Positions 1 to 7,534 of a stretch of DNA of 64,000 bases are shown here, piece by piece (positions within the stretch are counted from its first letter, which is position 1; each line of letters starts with the position of its first letter). The position numbers and the translations under genes were made by a program. Under the pieces are notes generated by a model. That model searched no databases and was not told the origin of the DNA. It saw nothing but the letters and a program-made list of their open reading frames with translations. Location: positions 79,868-143,867 of the forward strand of contig CAZJAA010000004.1 of assembly GCA_964544055.1 (NCBI GenBank), given 5' to 3'. Source of the stretch: SIG299 sp964544055 (GTDB lineage: Bacteria > Bacillota > Clostridia > Lachnospirales > Lachnospiraceae).

Positions 1-669
1 GCCAAAGCTGTCGCGGTACGGTGCTTCTTTAATGTATTCATCCGGAATGCTTAATCCCAGTTTTTCTGCCGTATGATAAAAGGAGTTTAAACGCTCTCTG
101 GTAACTGCAGAATCCGCTCCGTGGATAAAAGCGATTTTTCTGTGTCCTTTGGAATAAACATATTCCAAAAGCTGCTGCATTCCTCCTACATTGTCTGATA
201 TGACACTGATACGGTTGTTAAATACATGGTCAATCGTCACCAGCGGAATATTGCTGCGTACCAGTTCTACCACCTGAGGGTCGTAAAAATCCACACAGGC
301 AATCATCACGCCGTCAAAACCGCGGTAACGGCAGTGTTCGAGATAGGACAAATGGTTGCGCCCTTTGTTAATGAAGGTAATATCATAACCCTTTTCTTCC
401 ACCGTTCGTTTAAAGCTGTCCAGAACCTGTGAAAAATAGTCATGCATCAGACCACTTTGTGCTTCATCCACAAACAGTACTCCAATGTTATAGGTTCGGT
501 TTGTTTTCAATGCTCTGGCCAGGGCATTGGGTGAATAGCCCATGCTTCGCGCCGTTTCTTTAATATGCTGTTTTGTTTCTTCCCCGATGTCGCTGTGGTC
601 GTTTAGTGCCTTGCTGACTGTTGCCACACTGACTCCACAGGCTGCCGCAATATCTTTCATTGATATCAT
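1..669 (-). CDS. LacI-family transcriptional regulator, C-terminus beyond the window
   Basis: This is a DNA-binding regulator of sugar or related genes, of which about 223 N-terminal residues are visible. The N-terminus reads MISMKDIAAACGVSVATVSK, the classic LacI helix-turn-helix, followed by the hinge region with SPNALARALKTN. A periplasmic-binding-protein-like effector domain then begins (YNIGVLFVD) and runs off the left edge. Two in-frame ATGs occur at 669 and 660; neither has a strong ribosome site and the outer one was taken. A good promoter lies just upstream. The target and effector cannot be told from this fragment. Confidence 0.9.
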   Translation of the reverse strand, partial: MISMKDIAAACGVSVATVSKALNDHSDIGEETKQHIKETARSMGYSPNALARALKTNRTYNIGVLFVDEAQSGLMHDYFSQVLDSFKRTVEEKGYDITFINKGRNHLSYLEHCRYRGFDGVMIACVDFYDPQVVELVRSNIPLVTIDHVFNNRISVISDNVGGMQQLLEYVYSKGHRKIAFIHGADSAVTRERLNSFYHTAEKLGLSIPDEYIKEAPYRDSFG

Positions 670-718
670 GGTCTTCACACGCTTTCTCTCAAATAATGGC
701 TTAATCGTTTACGTTTTT

Positions 719-747
719 ATCATAGTACATTTTAGCCAAAAGCGCAA
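719..747 (-). promoter_or_regulatory. Promoter of the LacI-family gene
   Basis: On the minus strand TTGCGC (747-742) and TATGAT (724-719) are separated by 17 bp, matching a sigma-A promoter about 50 bp ahead of the start codon. The stretch just downstream (about 701-715) reads AAACGATTAA and could hold a LacI-type half-operator; that last point is inference. Confidence 0.6.
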
Positions 748-812
748 CTGATTTTTTTGTTTTTCTTGTAAAAAATAACGATTCGTAACAATTCGAACCT
801 ATATGGGCTAGG

Positions 813-1316
813 TTAAAAGCTTCTGATTTTGTCTTCCGAGTCATCCACTGTTTTCGTAATGGAGCGCACTACTACATAATATTCGTAGTTTTCATTCACC
901 TTGACTTTTATGCGGTCTCCTACTTTTTTTCCGTAAATTGCTTTTCCAATCGGAGACTCCACACTGATAAGCCCTTTTAAGGAATTTTCACGAACGGTTG
1001 TCACAATACGGTACGTTTCCACTTCATCATCCTCTTCAAAGTACAATTCCACCGTATTATTCATTCCAATTTCATCCTCGGCAGCCGTTTCTTCAAACAC
1101 ATCTGCGGTTTTTATCATGCGTTCCAGATAGCGGATGCGACTTTCGTTCTGGTTTCTGTATCTTTTTGCTGCATAATACTCAAAATTTTCACTTAAATCT
1201 CCCTGGGCTTTTGCTTCTTTTACAGCATCATTCGCTTCCTTGCGGATAACTACCTTCCGGTGTTCAATTTCATCCTTCATCTTCTGAATATCACTTTGTG
1301 TTAATTGATTGTTCAT
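813..1316 (-). CDS. greA: Transcription elongation factor GreA/GreB family
   Basis: Gre factors enter the RNA polymerase secondary channel and stimulate cleavage of backtracked transcripts. The protein of 167 residues has an N-terminal coiled coil with the tip signature GDLSENFEYYAAK, containing the acidic pair needed for cleavage, then a C-terminal FKBP-like domain (SPIGKAIYGKKVGDRIKV). The start at 1316 was chosen because AAAGGAA lies at proper spacing; an upstream in-frame start at 1340 would overlap that ribosome site. The gene is single and divergent from the DedA gene. It could be a paralogue rather than the principal GreA, as the C-terminal tail SITKTVDDSEDKIRSF is unusual. Confidence 0.88.
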   Translation of the reverse strand: MNNQLTQSDIQKMKDEIEHRKVVIRKEANDAVKEAKAQGDLSENFEYYAAKRYRNQNESRIRYLERMIKTADVFEETAAEDEIGMNNTVELYFEEDDEVETYRIVTTVRENSLKGLISVESPIGKAIYGKKVGDRIKVKVNENYEYYVVVRSITKTVDDSEDKIRSF

Positions 1317-1452
1317 GTCTGTTCCTTTCTTTCCTGCCATACGATGTCTTCCGTGCTTTTGCTTTTCAACACAGCATTTTTTCGGATTCTAAAATATCAT
1401 ATGGGACCTGCCTTACCAATATACTTCTTATAGAACCGTTTTTGGAGGTCTT

Positions 1453-2064
1453 ATGGAATTATTAACTGCTCTTTTTAAAAAATATGGTCTTTGGGGACTC
1501 TGCCTGATGATTTTACTGGAGTATGCCTGTTTTCCGGTATCCAGCGAAATCATTCTTCCCTTTTGCGGTGCTTTCGCCAAATACTATGAAATTTCTTTTT
1601 TTGCACTGATTCCGGGCAGCGTGCTTGCAGGGCTCATCGGCACTTCCCTCTGTTACTTTATCGGACGGATTGGCGGCACTCGCACACTCACTTTTTTAAA
1701 AACAAAATTTCCAAAAACAGAAAAGGGCATCACTGCCTCTGAAGAAAAAATGGCACAATATGGTGCACTTGCCGTCTGCATTGGGCGGGTTATTCCGCTC
1801 TGCCGGACGTATATTGCCTTTATTGCCGGAAGCATCCGGCAGCCGTTTGGACAGTTTCTTTCCTATTCCTGTTTTGGCATCACGCTGTGGAACTGCGTCC
1901 TTATCAGCCTTGGATACCTCTTAAAGAGTAACTGGAACGAAGTACAGCGGTATTACGAAGAATATAAGCTCATTCTCGTAGCTACCGCTGTTTTGGCCAT
2001 TTCCGGCTTTCTTTTCCGGAAGTGGATACGCAGCAAAAAAGCCGCCTCCGGGCATTCAGCCTGA
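1453..2064 (+). CDS. DedA family membrane protein (VTT domain)
   Basis: An integral membrane protein of 203 residues from the DedA/VTT family, members of which act in lipid-carrier or phospholipid flipping and envelope homeostasis. Visible family marks are the acidic N-terminal helix LLEYACFPVSSEIILPFCGAFA and the conserved GRVIPLCRTYIAFIAG segment with the two arginines around Pro. About five hydrophobic segments are present and the tail is basic. TTGGAGG precedes the ATG. The stop codon abuts the stop codon of the convergent pyrF gene with no spacer, so no terminator fits between them. The transported lipid is not evident. Confidence 0.88.
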   Translation: MELLTALFKKYGLWGLCLMILLEYACFPVSSEIILPFCGAFAKYYEISFFALIPGSVLAGLIGTSLCYFIGRIGGTRTLTFLKTKFPKTEKGITASEEKMAQYGALAVCIGRVIPLCRTYIAFIAGSIRQPFGQFLSYSCFGITLWNCVLISLGYLLKSNWNEVQRYYEEYKLILVATAVLAISGFLFRKWIRSKKAASGHSA

Positions 2065-2985
2065 TTATTTAATTGCGCTATTAATATCTTCTTTCATAGC
2101 AAGCACTGCTGCTCTTGCTGCATCCGCATAGCCGGTTTCACCATAGCCTGCGTATGCTTCCTGTTTATAGGCTGCAATAATTCCTCTGGAAGAATTTACA
2201 ATGGCTCCCAGCCCATCTTTATTAAAGAAGTAAGCAAGGTCTTTTCCTTTGCCGCCCTGTGCACCGTAGCCCGGTACCAAAATAAAGGTCTTCGGCATCA
2301 GCTTTCTTAAAATTTTACCCTGTTCCGGATAAGTGGCACCGACAACAGCTCCAACATTGCTGTAATCACCGCTCATGCAGTCTGCTCCCCATTCTGCCAC
2401 TTTTTCACCCATATGCTCGTAAAGCGGTCTGCCGTCAATCAGACGATCCTGAAATTCTCCGCTGGACGGATTGGACGTTTTTACAAGAATAAATAAGCCC
2501 TTATCGTTTTCCTTGCAGGCATCCACAAACGGTTTGATGCCGTCCGTTCCGAGGTATGGATTTACTGTAACAAAATCTTCTCCAAACGGTTCATAGGTGT
2601 TTGCACCGATCGTAACTTTTCCGATATGTCCTGTTGCATAAGCAGCAGAAGTCGAGCCAATATCACCACGCTTGATGTCACCAATGACAATCAGTCCTTT
2701 TTCTTTACAATACTGTACGGTTTTGTGAAATGCAATCATACCCGGAATGCCAAACTGCTCATACATTGCCACCTGCGGCTTTACTGCCGGAATCAAATCA
2801 TATACTGCATCCACAATGCCTTTATTATACTGCCAAACTGCTTCCGCAGCACCCTCCAGGGTTTCTCCGAATTCTTTAAACGCAGCCTGTTTGAGGTAGT
2901 CCGGAATATAGCCCAGCATCGGATCAAGTCCTACCACAATTGGTGCCTCTGTTTCTTTAATTTTTGTAATCAATTTGTCAATCAT
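2065..2985 (-). CDS. pyrF: Orotidine 5'-phosphate decarboxylase
   Basis: Converts orotidine monophosphate to UMP, the last step of de novo UMP synthesis in the cytoplasm. Near the N-terminus is VGLDPMLGY and further on GDIKRGDIGSTSAAYATGH, holding the catalytic Lys-Asp array of the long (type 2) bacterial PyrF form; 306 residues fits that class. The start was set at 2985 because GGAGG overlaps the next upstream ATG. The gene follows pyrC, with a structured element between them (2999-3105) that ends five bases before the ribosome site, suggesting RNA-level control. pyrE, pyrD and pyrB are not in the window. Confidence 0.95.
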   Translation of the reverse strand: MIDKLITKIKETEAPIVVGLDPMLGYIPDYLKQAAFKEFGETLEGAAEAVWQYNKGIVDAVYDLIPAVKPQVAMYEQFGIPGMIAFHKTVQYCKEKGLIVIGDIKRGDIGSTSAAYATGHIGKVTIGANTYEPFGEDFVTVNPYLGTDGIKPFVDACKENDKGLFILVKTSNPSSGEFQDRLIDGRPLYEHMGEKVAEWGADCMSGDYSNVGAVVGATYPEQGKILRKLMPKTFILVPGYGAQGGKGKDLAYFFNKDGLGAIVNSSRGIIAAYKQEAYAGYGETGYADAARAAVLAMKEDINSAIK

Positions 2986-2998
2986 TTTATCCTCCATT

Positions 2999-3105
2999 CC
3001 GAGAACGTTCTTGTTTGTTTAAGAAAGCACAGCAGAGATTTTCTGCTGTTGTATCAAGGCTTATTTGCGACGTTCTCGGCACAAACAGCCGGCAGCTTCC
3101 GCTGT
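2999..3105 (-). promoter_or_regulatory. Structured intercistronic RNA element, copy B (before pyrF)
   Basis: Read on the minus strand, a hairpin has arms GGCUgUUUGUG and CGCAAAuaAGCC around the loop CCGAGAACGU (3079-3070). The sequence ACGUUCUCGG (3008-2999), just before the pyrF ribosome site, is fully complementary to that loop, so either a pseudoknot or an alternative 10-bp stem can form. A second hairpin CAGCAGA/TCTGCTG lies between; one of its arms can instead pair with an upstream ACAGCGGA. Large blocks are shared with copy A at 4838-4948. No U-tract follows, so transcription termination is unlikely and translational control is the better guess. The element does not match any riboswitch or PyrR site I recognise. 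Confidence 0.6.
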
Positions 3106-3113
3106 CCGTTTTC

Positions 3114-4412
3114 TTATTTTTGCTGAAATACCACTTTGCCATCTGCAATCGTGTAATAGATTTTACCGTATACCGTTTTCCCGGCAAACGGTGTATTTTT
3201 TCCTTTGGAATAGAACTTTTCCGGATCGATTTTCCATGCCGTATCTGCATCTGCAATCGTAATATCTGCTACCATTCCTACCTGCAGGCTTCCTTTCCTT
3301 ATGCCAAGGATTTTTGCCGGTGACGCACTCATACGCTCCACAAGCTGCGCCATCGTAAGCTTTCCGGTGCGGACAAGTGCTGTTACGGTCAGAGCATACG
3401 CTGTTTCCGAGCCTACAATACCAAATGGTGCCTTTAACATGGTCTGTTCCTTTTCTTCTCTGGAATGCGGTGCATGGTCTGTTGCAATGGCTTCCAGTAT
3501 ATTTTCCTGCAACGCCCGGATGAGTGCTTCTTTATCTTCCTTCGAGCGCAGCGGAGGATTCATTTTGTAGTTGCCCCAGTCTTCCGGGATTTCCTCATCA
3601 ATCATGGTAAAATAGTGCGGACCTGTTTCACCACTGACCGGAAGCCCTTCTGTCTTTGCCTGAGCAAGCATCTTCACACTGTCCCTTGTGGAGCAGTGGC
3701 ATAAATGCAGTCGGACACCTGTTTCTTTTGCAAGAAAAATGTCTCTTGCCGTAATAATGTCCTCCACCGCATTGGTAATTCCAGGCAGAGAAAGCTCTTT
3801 TGCTCGTCTGCCGGCGTTCATGACTCCGCCTCGTACCAGATTGATATCCTCACAGTGTGCAAACACCGGACAGCCGGCTTCTGCCGCAAGCTTCATTCCT
3901 TCCGCATACAGGGCAGAATTCATCACCGATTTTCCATCCTCACTGAAAGCAACCGCTCCTGCTTCTGCCATGCCCTTGATATCTGCCAGCACCTTTCCTT
4001 CCTGGTCGACGGAAATAGCACCAATCGGCAGAATATGAATGTCGGCATCTGTTTCTGCCTTTTTTAGCAGTTCCCTGATTTTTTCCGGCGAATCAGTAGA
4101 AGGCTTTGTATTCGGCATTGGGCAGATACTTGTAAAACCGCCGGCAGCGGCTGCCATGGCTCCCGTAGCAATTGTTTCTTTGTATTCCAGTCCCGGTTCT
4201 CTCAAATGAACGTGTAAATCAATAAACCCGGGCATCACATATTTTCCTGTCACATCAAGCACCTGCTCGGCTTCTTCTGTCCAGAGCGGGGCTTTGTTGT
4301 CTTTCCATTCAGCAAGCTCTGCAACGCTGCCGTTTTTTATCAGAATATCGTAAATGCCGTCACGGCCTGCTGCCGGGTCAATCAGATGCCCTCTGCGAAT
4401 TAACATACTCAT
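3114..4412 (-). CDS. pyrC: Dihydroorotase
   Basis: A zinc enzyme of the amidohydrolase superfamily that cyclises carbamoyl-aspartate to dihydroorotate. Of 432 residues, the metal-binding DLHVHLREPG lies near residue 60 and the catalytic-aspartate motif ATDHAPHS near residue 310, with HLCHCST between; this is the class I (about 430 aa) type. The start at 4412 follows AGAGAGGAA at good spacing; longer in-frame starts reach into the Nudix-like gene, whose stop is 16 bases upstream. pyrC sits between the Nudix-like gene and pyrF in one transcription unit. Confidence 0.95.
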   Translation of the reverse strand: MSMLIRRGHLIDPAAGRDGIYDILIKNGSVAELAEWKDNKAPLWTEEAEQVLDVTGKYVMPGFIDLHVHLREPGLEYKETIATGAMAAAAGGFTSICPMPNTKPSTDSPEKIRELLKKAETDADIHILPIGAISVDQEGKVLADIKGMAEAGAVAFSEDGKSVMNSALYAEGMKLAAEAGCPVFAHCEDINLVRGGVMNAGRRAKELSLPGITNAVEDIITARDIFLAKETGVRLHLCHCSTRDSVKMLAQAKTEGLPVSGETGPHYFTMIDEEIPEDWGNYKMNPPLRSKEDKEALIRALQENILEAIATDHAPHSREEKEQTMLKAPFGIVGSETAYALTVTALVRTGKLTMAQLVERMSASPAKILGIRKGSLQVGMVADITIADADTAWKIDPEKFYSKGKNTPFAGKTVYGKIYYTIADGKVVFQQK

Positions 4413-4428
4413 AAGCTGCTTCCTCTCT

Positions 4429-4824
4429 TTATAAGCCTGCCCGTTCAATATCCGCAAGCATATTTTTATTCTGTATATATTCTGCAAAGTCCAGCCGGCT
4501 TACCCAGGCTGCCTCTGCATATTCCTCCGAAATCACGGTTTCCGTATCGTGTGCATACAGTAGATAGCAGATACCGATGTTGGAAACATCACCAAGTGTA
4601 TACTGCCAGGTATACAGAGGTCTTGCCGCTTCTGCCGTAAGCCCTGTAGCTTCTGCCACGATACGCTCTGCCGCATATTCCGGTGACTCACCAAACTCCA
4701 GATCTCCATCTGCAAATTCCCATTGAAATGGGTTGTCAATACGGTCATCATACCACTTTTTCAAAAGAAGATAGTTACTTCCATAATTTACAACACACTT
4801 GATAAGAATTCTGTGCTTTGCCAT
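4429..4824 (-). CDS. Nudix hydrolase-like protein with degenerate Nudix box
   Basis: A protein of 131 residues with the Nudix fold pattern. The box begins properly with GDLEFGESPEYAAER, but the following residues are IVAEATGL where the usual pattern is REUxEExGU. One arginine-adjacent glutamate is Ile and one of the paired metal-binding glutamates is Ala, while the other is kept. Nudix enzymes split nucleoside diphosphates linked to another moiety; this copy may have altered or weak activity. The start at 4824 is set by GGAG six bases upstream. It is the first gene of the Nudix-pyrC-pyrF run and carries element copy A in its leader, so a nucleotide-related role is likely but unproven. Confidence 0.72.
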   Translation of the reverse strand: MAKHRILIKCVVNYGSNYLLLKKWYDDRIDNPFQWEFADGDLEFGESPEYAAERIVAEATGLTAEAARPLYTWQYTLGDVSNIGICYLLYAHDTETVISEEYAEAAWVSRLDFAEYIQNKNMLADIERAGL

Positions 4825-4837
4825 ATTCATCTCCATT

Positions 4838-4948
4838 CCGAGAACGTTCCTTTTCGTTTGAGGAAATACATCGAAAATTCGCACAGGCGGTTTCCGGTGT
4901 CACAGCAAGGCTCTTTTGTGACGTTCTCAGCACAAACAGCCAACCGCC
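4838..4948 (-). promoter_or_regulatory. Structured intercistronic RNA element, copy A (before Nudix-pyrC)
   Basis: This has the same layout as the element before pyrF. The hairpin GGCUgUUUGUG...CACAAAagAGCC encloses the loop CUGAGAACGU (4930-4921), and ACGUUCUCGG (4847-4838) immediately precedes GGAATGGAG. Relative to copy B, the loop base change C to U turns a C-G pair into U-G, and the hairpin pair U-G becomes U-A, so pairing is kept while sequence changes. An outer stem GGCGGUU (4948-4942) with AACCGCC (4892-4886) is possible. It starts 22 bases after the truA-like stop codon. Its function is inferred only. Confidence 0.6.
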
Positions 4949-4969
4949 TTTTCCAAAGAAAACTCATTC

Positions 4970-5743
4970 TTAAATGCATCCGTCATATTTCACATCTGCA
5001 AGGAACAGCCCCTTCGGCTCAACGGCACGTCCAATACGTTCCCGGTCACCGGAAGCAAGAATATCCGGAATAGCTTCCACGGAAAGTTCTCCCAAACCGG
5101 CATCCAGAATCGTTCCTGCCAGATTTCTCACCATATTTGGCCAGAAATCGTCTCCGGTAATCGTTATGGTAATTTCTTTTTCATCGCCGTAAATATCAAT
5201 GCTCTGAATTGTCCGAACCGTGGACTTTTTCATTCTTTTATTATCGGAAAAAGCCTTGAAGTCCTTTGTTCCGGTAAGTGCCGCCGCAGCAGCTTTCATT
5301 TTGGAAATTTCCGGACGTTTAAAGCAGTAATAATTGTATTTCCGGTCAAACACGGAAGGAACCTCTCCAATGGTAATGCGGTATTCAAACACAAATGCCT
5401 TGGCATTAAATGCCGCATGGAAGCGTTCGTTAACCTCCAGTGCTTCCAGCACCGCAATGTCTCTTGGCAGATAACGGTTCAAATATTGCTTGATTTCATA
5501 CGTTTTTTTCGTGGAGTCCGTGTGGAAATTTGCCACCTGACGATAGGCATGCACACCTGCTTCCGTGCGGATTGCACCGGTAAGCTCCACCGGAGTTTCC
5601 TCCATTTTTGAAAGAACCTCTTCTATTTTTTCCTGAATAGCCCCGCCTTTTCCGGAGGATGTTTTTTTGGCAGGGGTTACAGCTTTCTGCCAGCCATCAT
5701 AGCGTGAACCATCATATTCTATCACAAGCTTAATGTTTCTCAT
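4970..5743 (-). CDS. truA: tRNA pseudouridine synthase A-like protein with D-to-E change at the catalytic position
   Basis: The family isomerises uridines 38-40 of the tRNA anticodon stem to pseudouridine. The protein (257 aa) has YDGSRYDGWQ at the start, ERFHAAFNAKAFVFEYRI in the middle and FWPNMVRNLAGTILDAGLGE plus PKGLFLADVKYD at the end, all TruA landmarks. The signature normally written GRTDAGVHA is AIRTEAGVHA here (codon GAA), so the catalytic aspartate is a glutamate. Several other core residues also drift. It may be a diverged paralogue with low or altered activity. The start follows AAAGGAG. The gene sits 10 bases after the amidase-like gene. Confidence 0.82.
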   Translation of the reverse strand: MRNIKLVIEYDGSRYDGWQKAVTPAKKTSSGKGGAIQEKIEEVLSKMEETPVELTGAIRTEAGVHAYRQVANFHTDSTKKTYEIKQYLNRYLPRDIAVLEALEVNERFHAAFNAKAFVFEYRITIGEVPSVFDRKYNYYCFKRPEISKMKAAAAALTGTKDFKAFSDNKRMKKSTVRTIQSIDIYGDEKEITITITGDDFWPNMVRNLAGTILDAGLGELSVEAIPDILASGDRERIGRAVEPKGLFLADVKYDGCI

Positions 5744-5753
5744 GGATGCTCCT

Positions 5754-6632
5754 TTACTGCTCTTGAAAATATGTATCAATGCCATCACAGATAGCCTGAA
5801 TCATTTTATCCTGATATGCTTCTGACCAGAGATTCGTATCTTCTTCCTTATTGGACATAAAGCCAAGCTGCAGGACTGCTACCGGAATCTTACTGTAGTT
5901 AATTGCTGCCACCTTATCATTTTCCTGCACGCCTCGGTCTTTTGTTCCGGTTTCGGCAATCAGATTATTTTGAAGCAGCTTAGCAAGACGCTTGCATTCA
6001 GGGTATATATTTCCGACAAATTCATTGCTCTGGGATGGAATCTGGGTGTAAATTCCCTTTGCTTCCGTATTAGAAGCAGCATCTGCCTGAATACTTAAAT
6101 AAACCTCTGCTCCGCTTTCGTTTGCAAACTGTGCACGTTCTGCATTACTGATTTTAACATCTGCTTCTTCGTGCGTCAGTACTACTTCGTAGCCGCGTGC
6201 TTCAAGCTCTGTCTGTAAACGCTTGGTAAACAGTAATGTCCACTCATATTCCCGCTTGCTGGTTGTGGTACTTGTTGCACCGTAAGACATTTTTGCTGTA
6301 CCTGTGGATGCTCCCGGACCGATTGGTTCTTCCTCAGACATCTGGCTCTTCTGCTGCCCAGGATCTAAAGCGATTTTATGTCCTCCTGCCGGTGCTTTGG
6401 TTGGCTCCGGTGTTGGAGTATCCGTTGGTTTCGGTGTTGGTGTACCCGTTGCTTCTCCTGACGGATTAATCGGAGATGTTGGAATTGGAGTTACTGTTGT
6501 ACTTCCTGTCTGATTTTTCTCTGTATCCTTGCTATCCTTAACTGCGGTCATTACACCTAAAACCACAGTAATCACCAAAAGAATTGCTACCACACAAAAC
6601 ATAACTTTTGTCAATGTACTTAACTGCTTCAT
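5754..6632 (-). CDS. Membrane-anchored amidase_3-like pseudoenzyme
   Basis: A protein of 292 residues with an N-terminal membrane helix (residues 9-30), a Thr/Pro-rich linker (about 40-85) and an N-acetylmuramoyl-L-alanine amidase domain that should cut the MurNAc-Ala bond of peptidoglycan. However, the first zinc ligand in DPGH is Gln (ALDPGQQ), the second histidine in the S-x-H-A motif is Gln (LSIQADA), and the catalytic glutamate in E-x-GF is Gln (VLQLGFMSN). Only the glutamate in KREYEWTL is retained. The homologue at 13411-14295 keeps all these residues. The protein is therefore probably non-catalytic and may bind peptidoglycan or regulate a partner amidase. GGAGG precedes the ATG. Confidence 0.85.
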   Translation of the reverse strand: MKQLSTLTKVMFCVVAILLVITVVLGVMTAVKDSKDTEKNQTGSTTVTPIPTSPINPSGEATGTPTPKPTDTPTPEPTKAPAGGHKIALDPGQQKSQMSEEEPIGPGASTGTAKMSYGATSTTTSKREYEWTLLFTKRLQTELEARGYEVVLTHEEADVKISNAERAQFANESGAEVYLSIQADAASNTEAKGIYTQIPSQSNEFVGNIYPECKRLAKLLQNNLIAETGTKDRGVQENDKVAAINYSKIPVAVLQLGFMSNKEEDTNLWSEAYQDKMIQAICDGIDTYFQEQ

Positions 6633-6780
6633 AGATTACCCTCCTTGTTGTAAAAATGCTACTGTTTGTTGCTGACAAGTTCAGTAACATAAAATCTGCC
6701 TGATATCAGCATATCACATTTCAAATTTTTTTTCCACAAGATTTAAAAAAAAGAATGTGCCTTGGCAAATTCCAATTATA

Positions 6781-6810
6781 AAAAAAAGACTCTGACAACA
6801 TCAGAGTCCC
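6781..6810 (-). terminator. Rho-independent terminator after tRNA-Thr
   Basis: The minus strand reads GACTCTGA-TGTTG-TCAGAGTC followed by seven T. It begins a few bases after the tRNA-Thr 3' end and ends the sigH transcription unit. Confidence 0.9.
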
Positions 6811-6813
6811 AAA

Positions 6814-6886
<73 letters not shown>

Positions 6887-6893
6887 ATTCTGC

Positions 6894-7514
6894 TTATTTC
6901 GATTCAGAAAGAATCTGGGTAAGCTTCTTTTTTATACGTTGTAAAGCATTATCAACTGCCTTTGGCTCTTTGCCAAGCGTTTTGGCAATCTGGCTGTAAT
7001 TTAAGTCTTTCATGTAAAGTTTTAAAACTTTATGTTCCAAATCACTCAAATGCCCTACGAGTGTATATTCTAACACATCAGCACTCTCTTTGTCAAGTAC
7101 TAATTGCTCCGGATTTTTATTTTTTTCAAAATTGCTTCCAAGCAGGTGTTCTAACGGGTTTTCTGTTTCTTCCGTACCTCCCATGCTGTCAATGGAAATA
7201 TAATTATTTAACGGCTGGTTCTTTTGCGTATTTGAACCTTTAATGGCACTATACATCTGACGACTGATACACAATTCTGCAAAGTTCTGGAACGAAACAT
7301 TTTTCTGCGCTTCAAAATCCCGAACTGCCTTATATAAGCCAATCATGCCTTCCTGAATCAGATCCTCCTTATCTGCACCAACCAAAAACAAGGTACGCGC
7401 CCGGCTGCGGACAAGATTTTTATACTTGTTCATTAAAAAATCCAGAGCAGAATTATCTCCCTTTTTTATCCATTCCACAAGCACTTCATCCGTTTCCTGT
7501 TCGTAGTTTTTCAC
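6894..7514 (-). CDS. sigH: RNA polymerase sporulation sigma factor SigH
   Basis: Directs early sporulation and stationary-phase transcription. The 206-residue protein has a sigma-70 region 2 with DKEDLIQEGMIGLYKAVRDF and a C-terminal region 4 helix-turn-helix (LNYSQIAKTLGKEPKAVDNA), matching Spo0H throughout. Two GTG start codons occur at 7520 and 7514; AAGAAGG directly abuts the first and is correctly spaced for the second, so 7514 was chosen. It lies in the conserved order cysE-cysS-mrnC-rlmB-(yacP)-sigH; the yacP gene usually found before sigH is absent. Confidence 0.93.
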   Translation of the reverse strand: MKNYEQETDEVLVEWIKKGDNSALDFLMNKYKNLVRSRARTLFLVGADKEDLIQEGMIGLYKAVRDFEAQKNVSFQNFAELCISRQMYSAIKGSNTQKNQPLNNYISIDSMGGTEETENPLEHLLGSNFEKNKNPEQLVLDKESADVLEYTLVGHLSDLEHKVLKLYMKDLNYSQIAKTLGKEPKAVDNALQRIKKKLTQILSESK

Positions 7515-7534
7515 GCGCACCCTTCTTTCCTTTT

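Noticed and set aside
1653..1835. A 60-residue minus-strand frame inside the DedA gene
   Set aside because: It is antisense to a well-supported gene, has no ribosome site and shows no protein-like pattern.
2999..4948. The pyr-region elements as PyrR attenuators
   Set aside because: PyrR sites have a different conserved loop, and attenuators need a terminator with a T-tract; neither is seen here.
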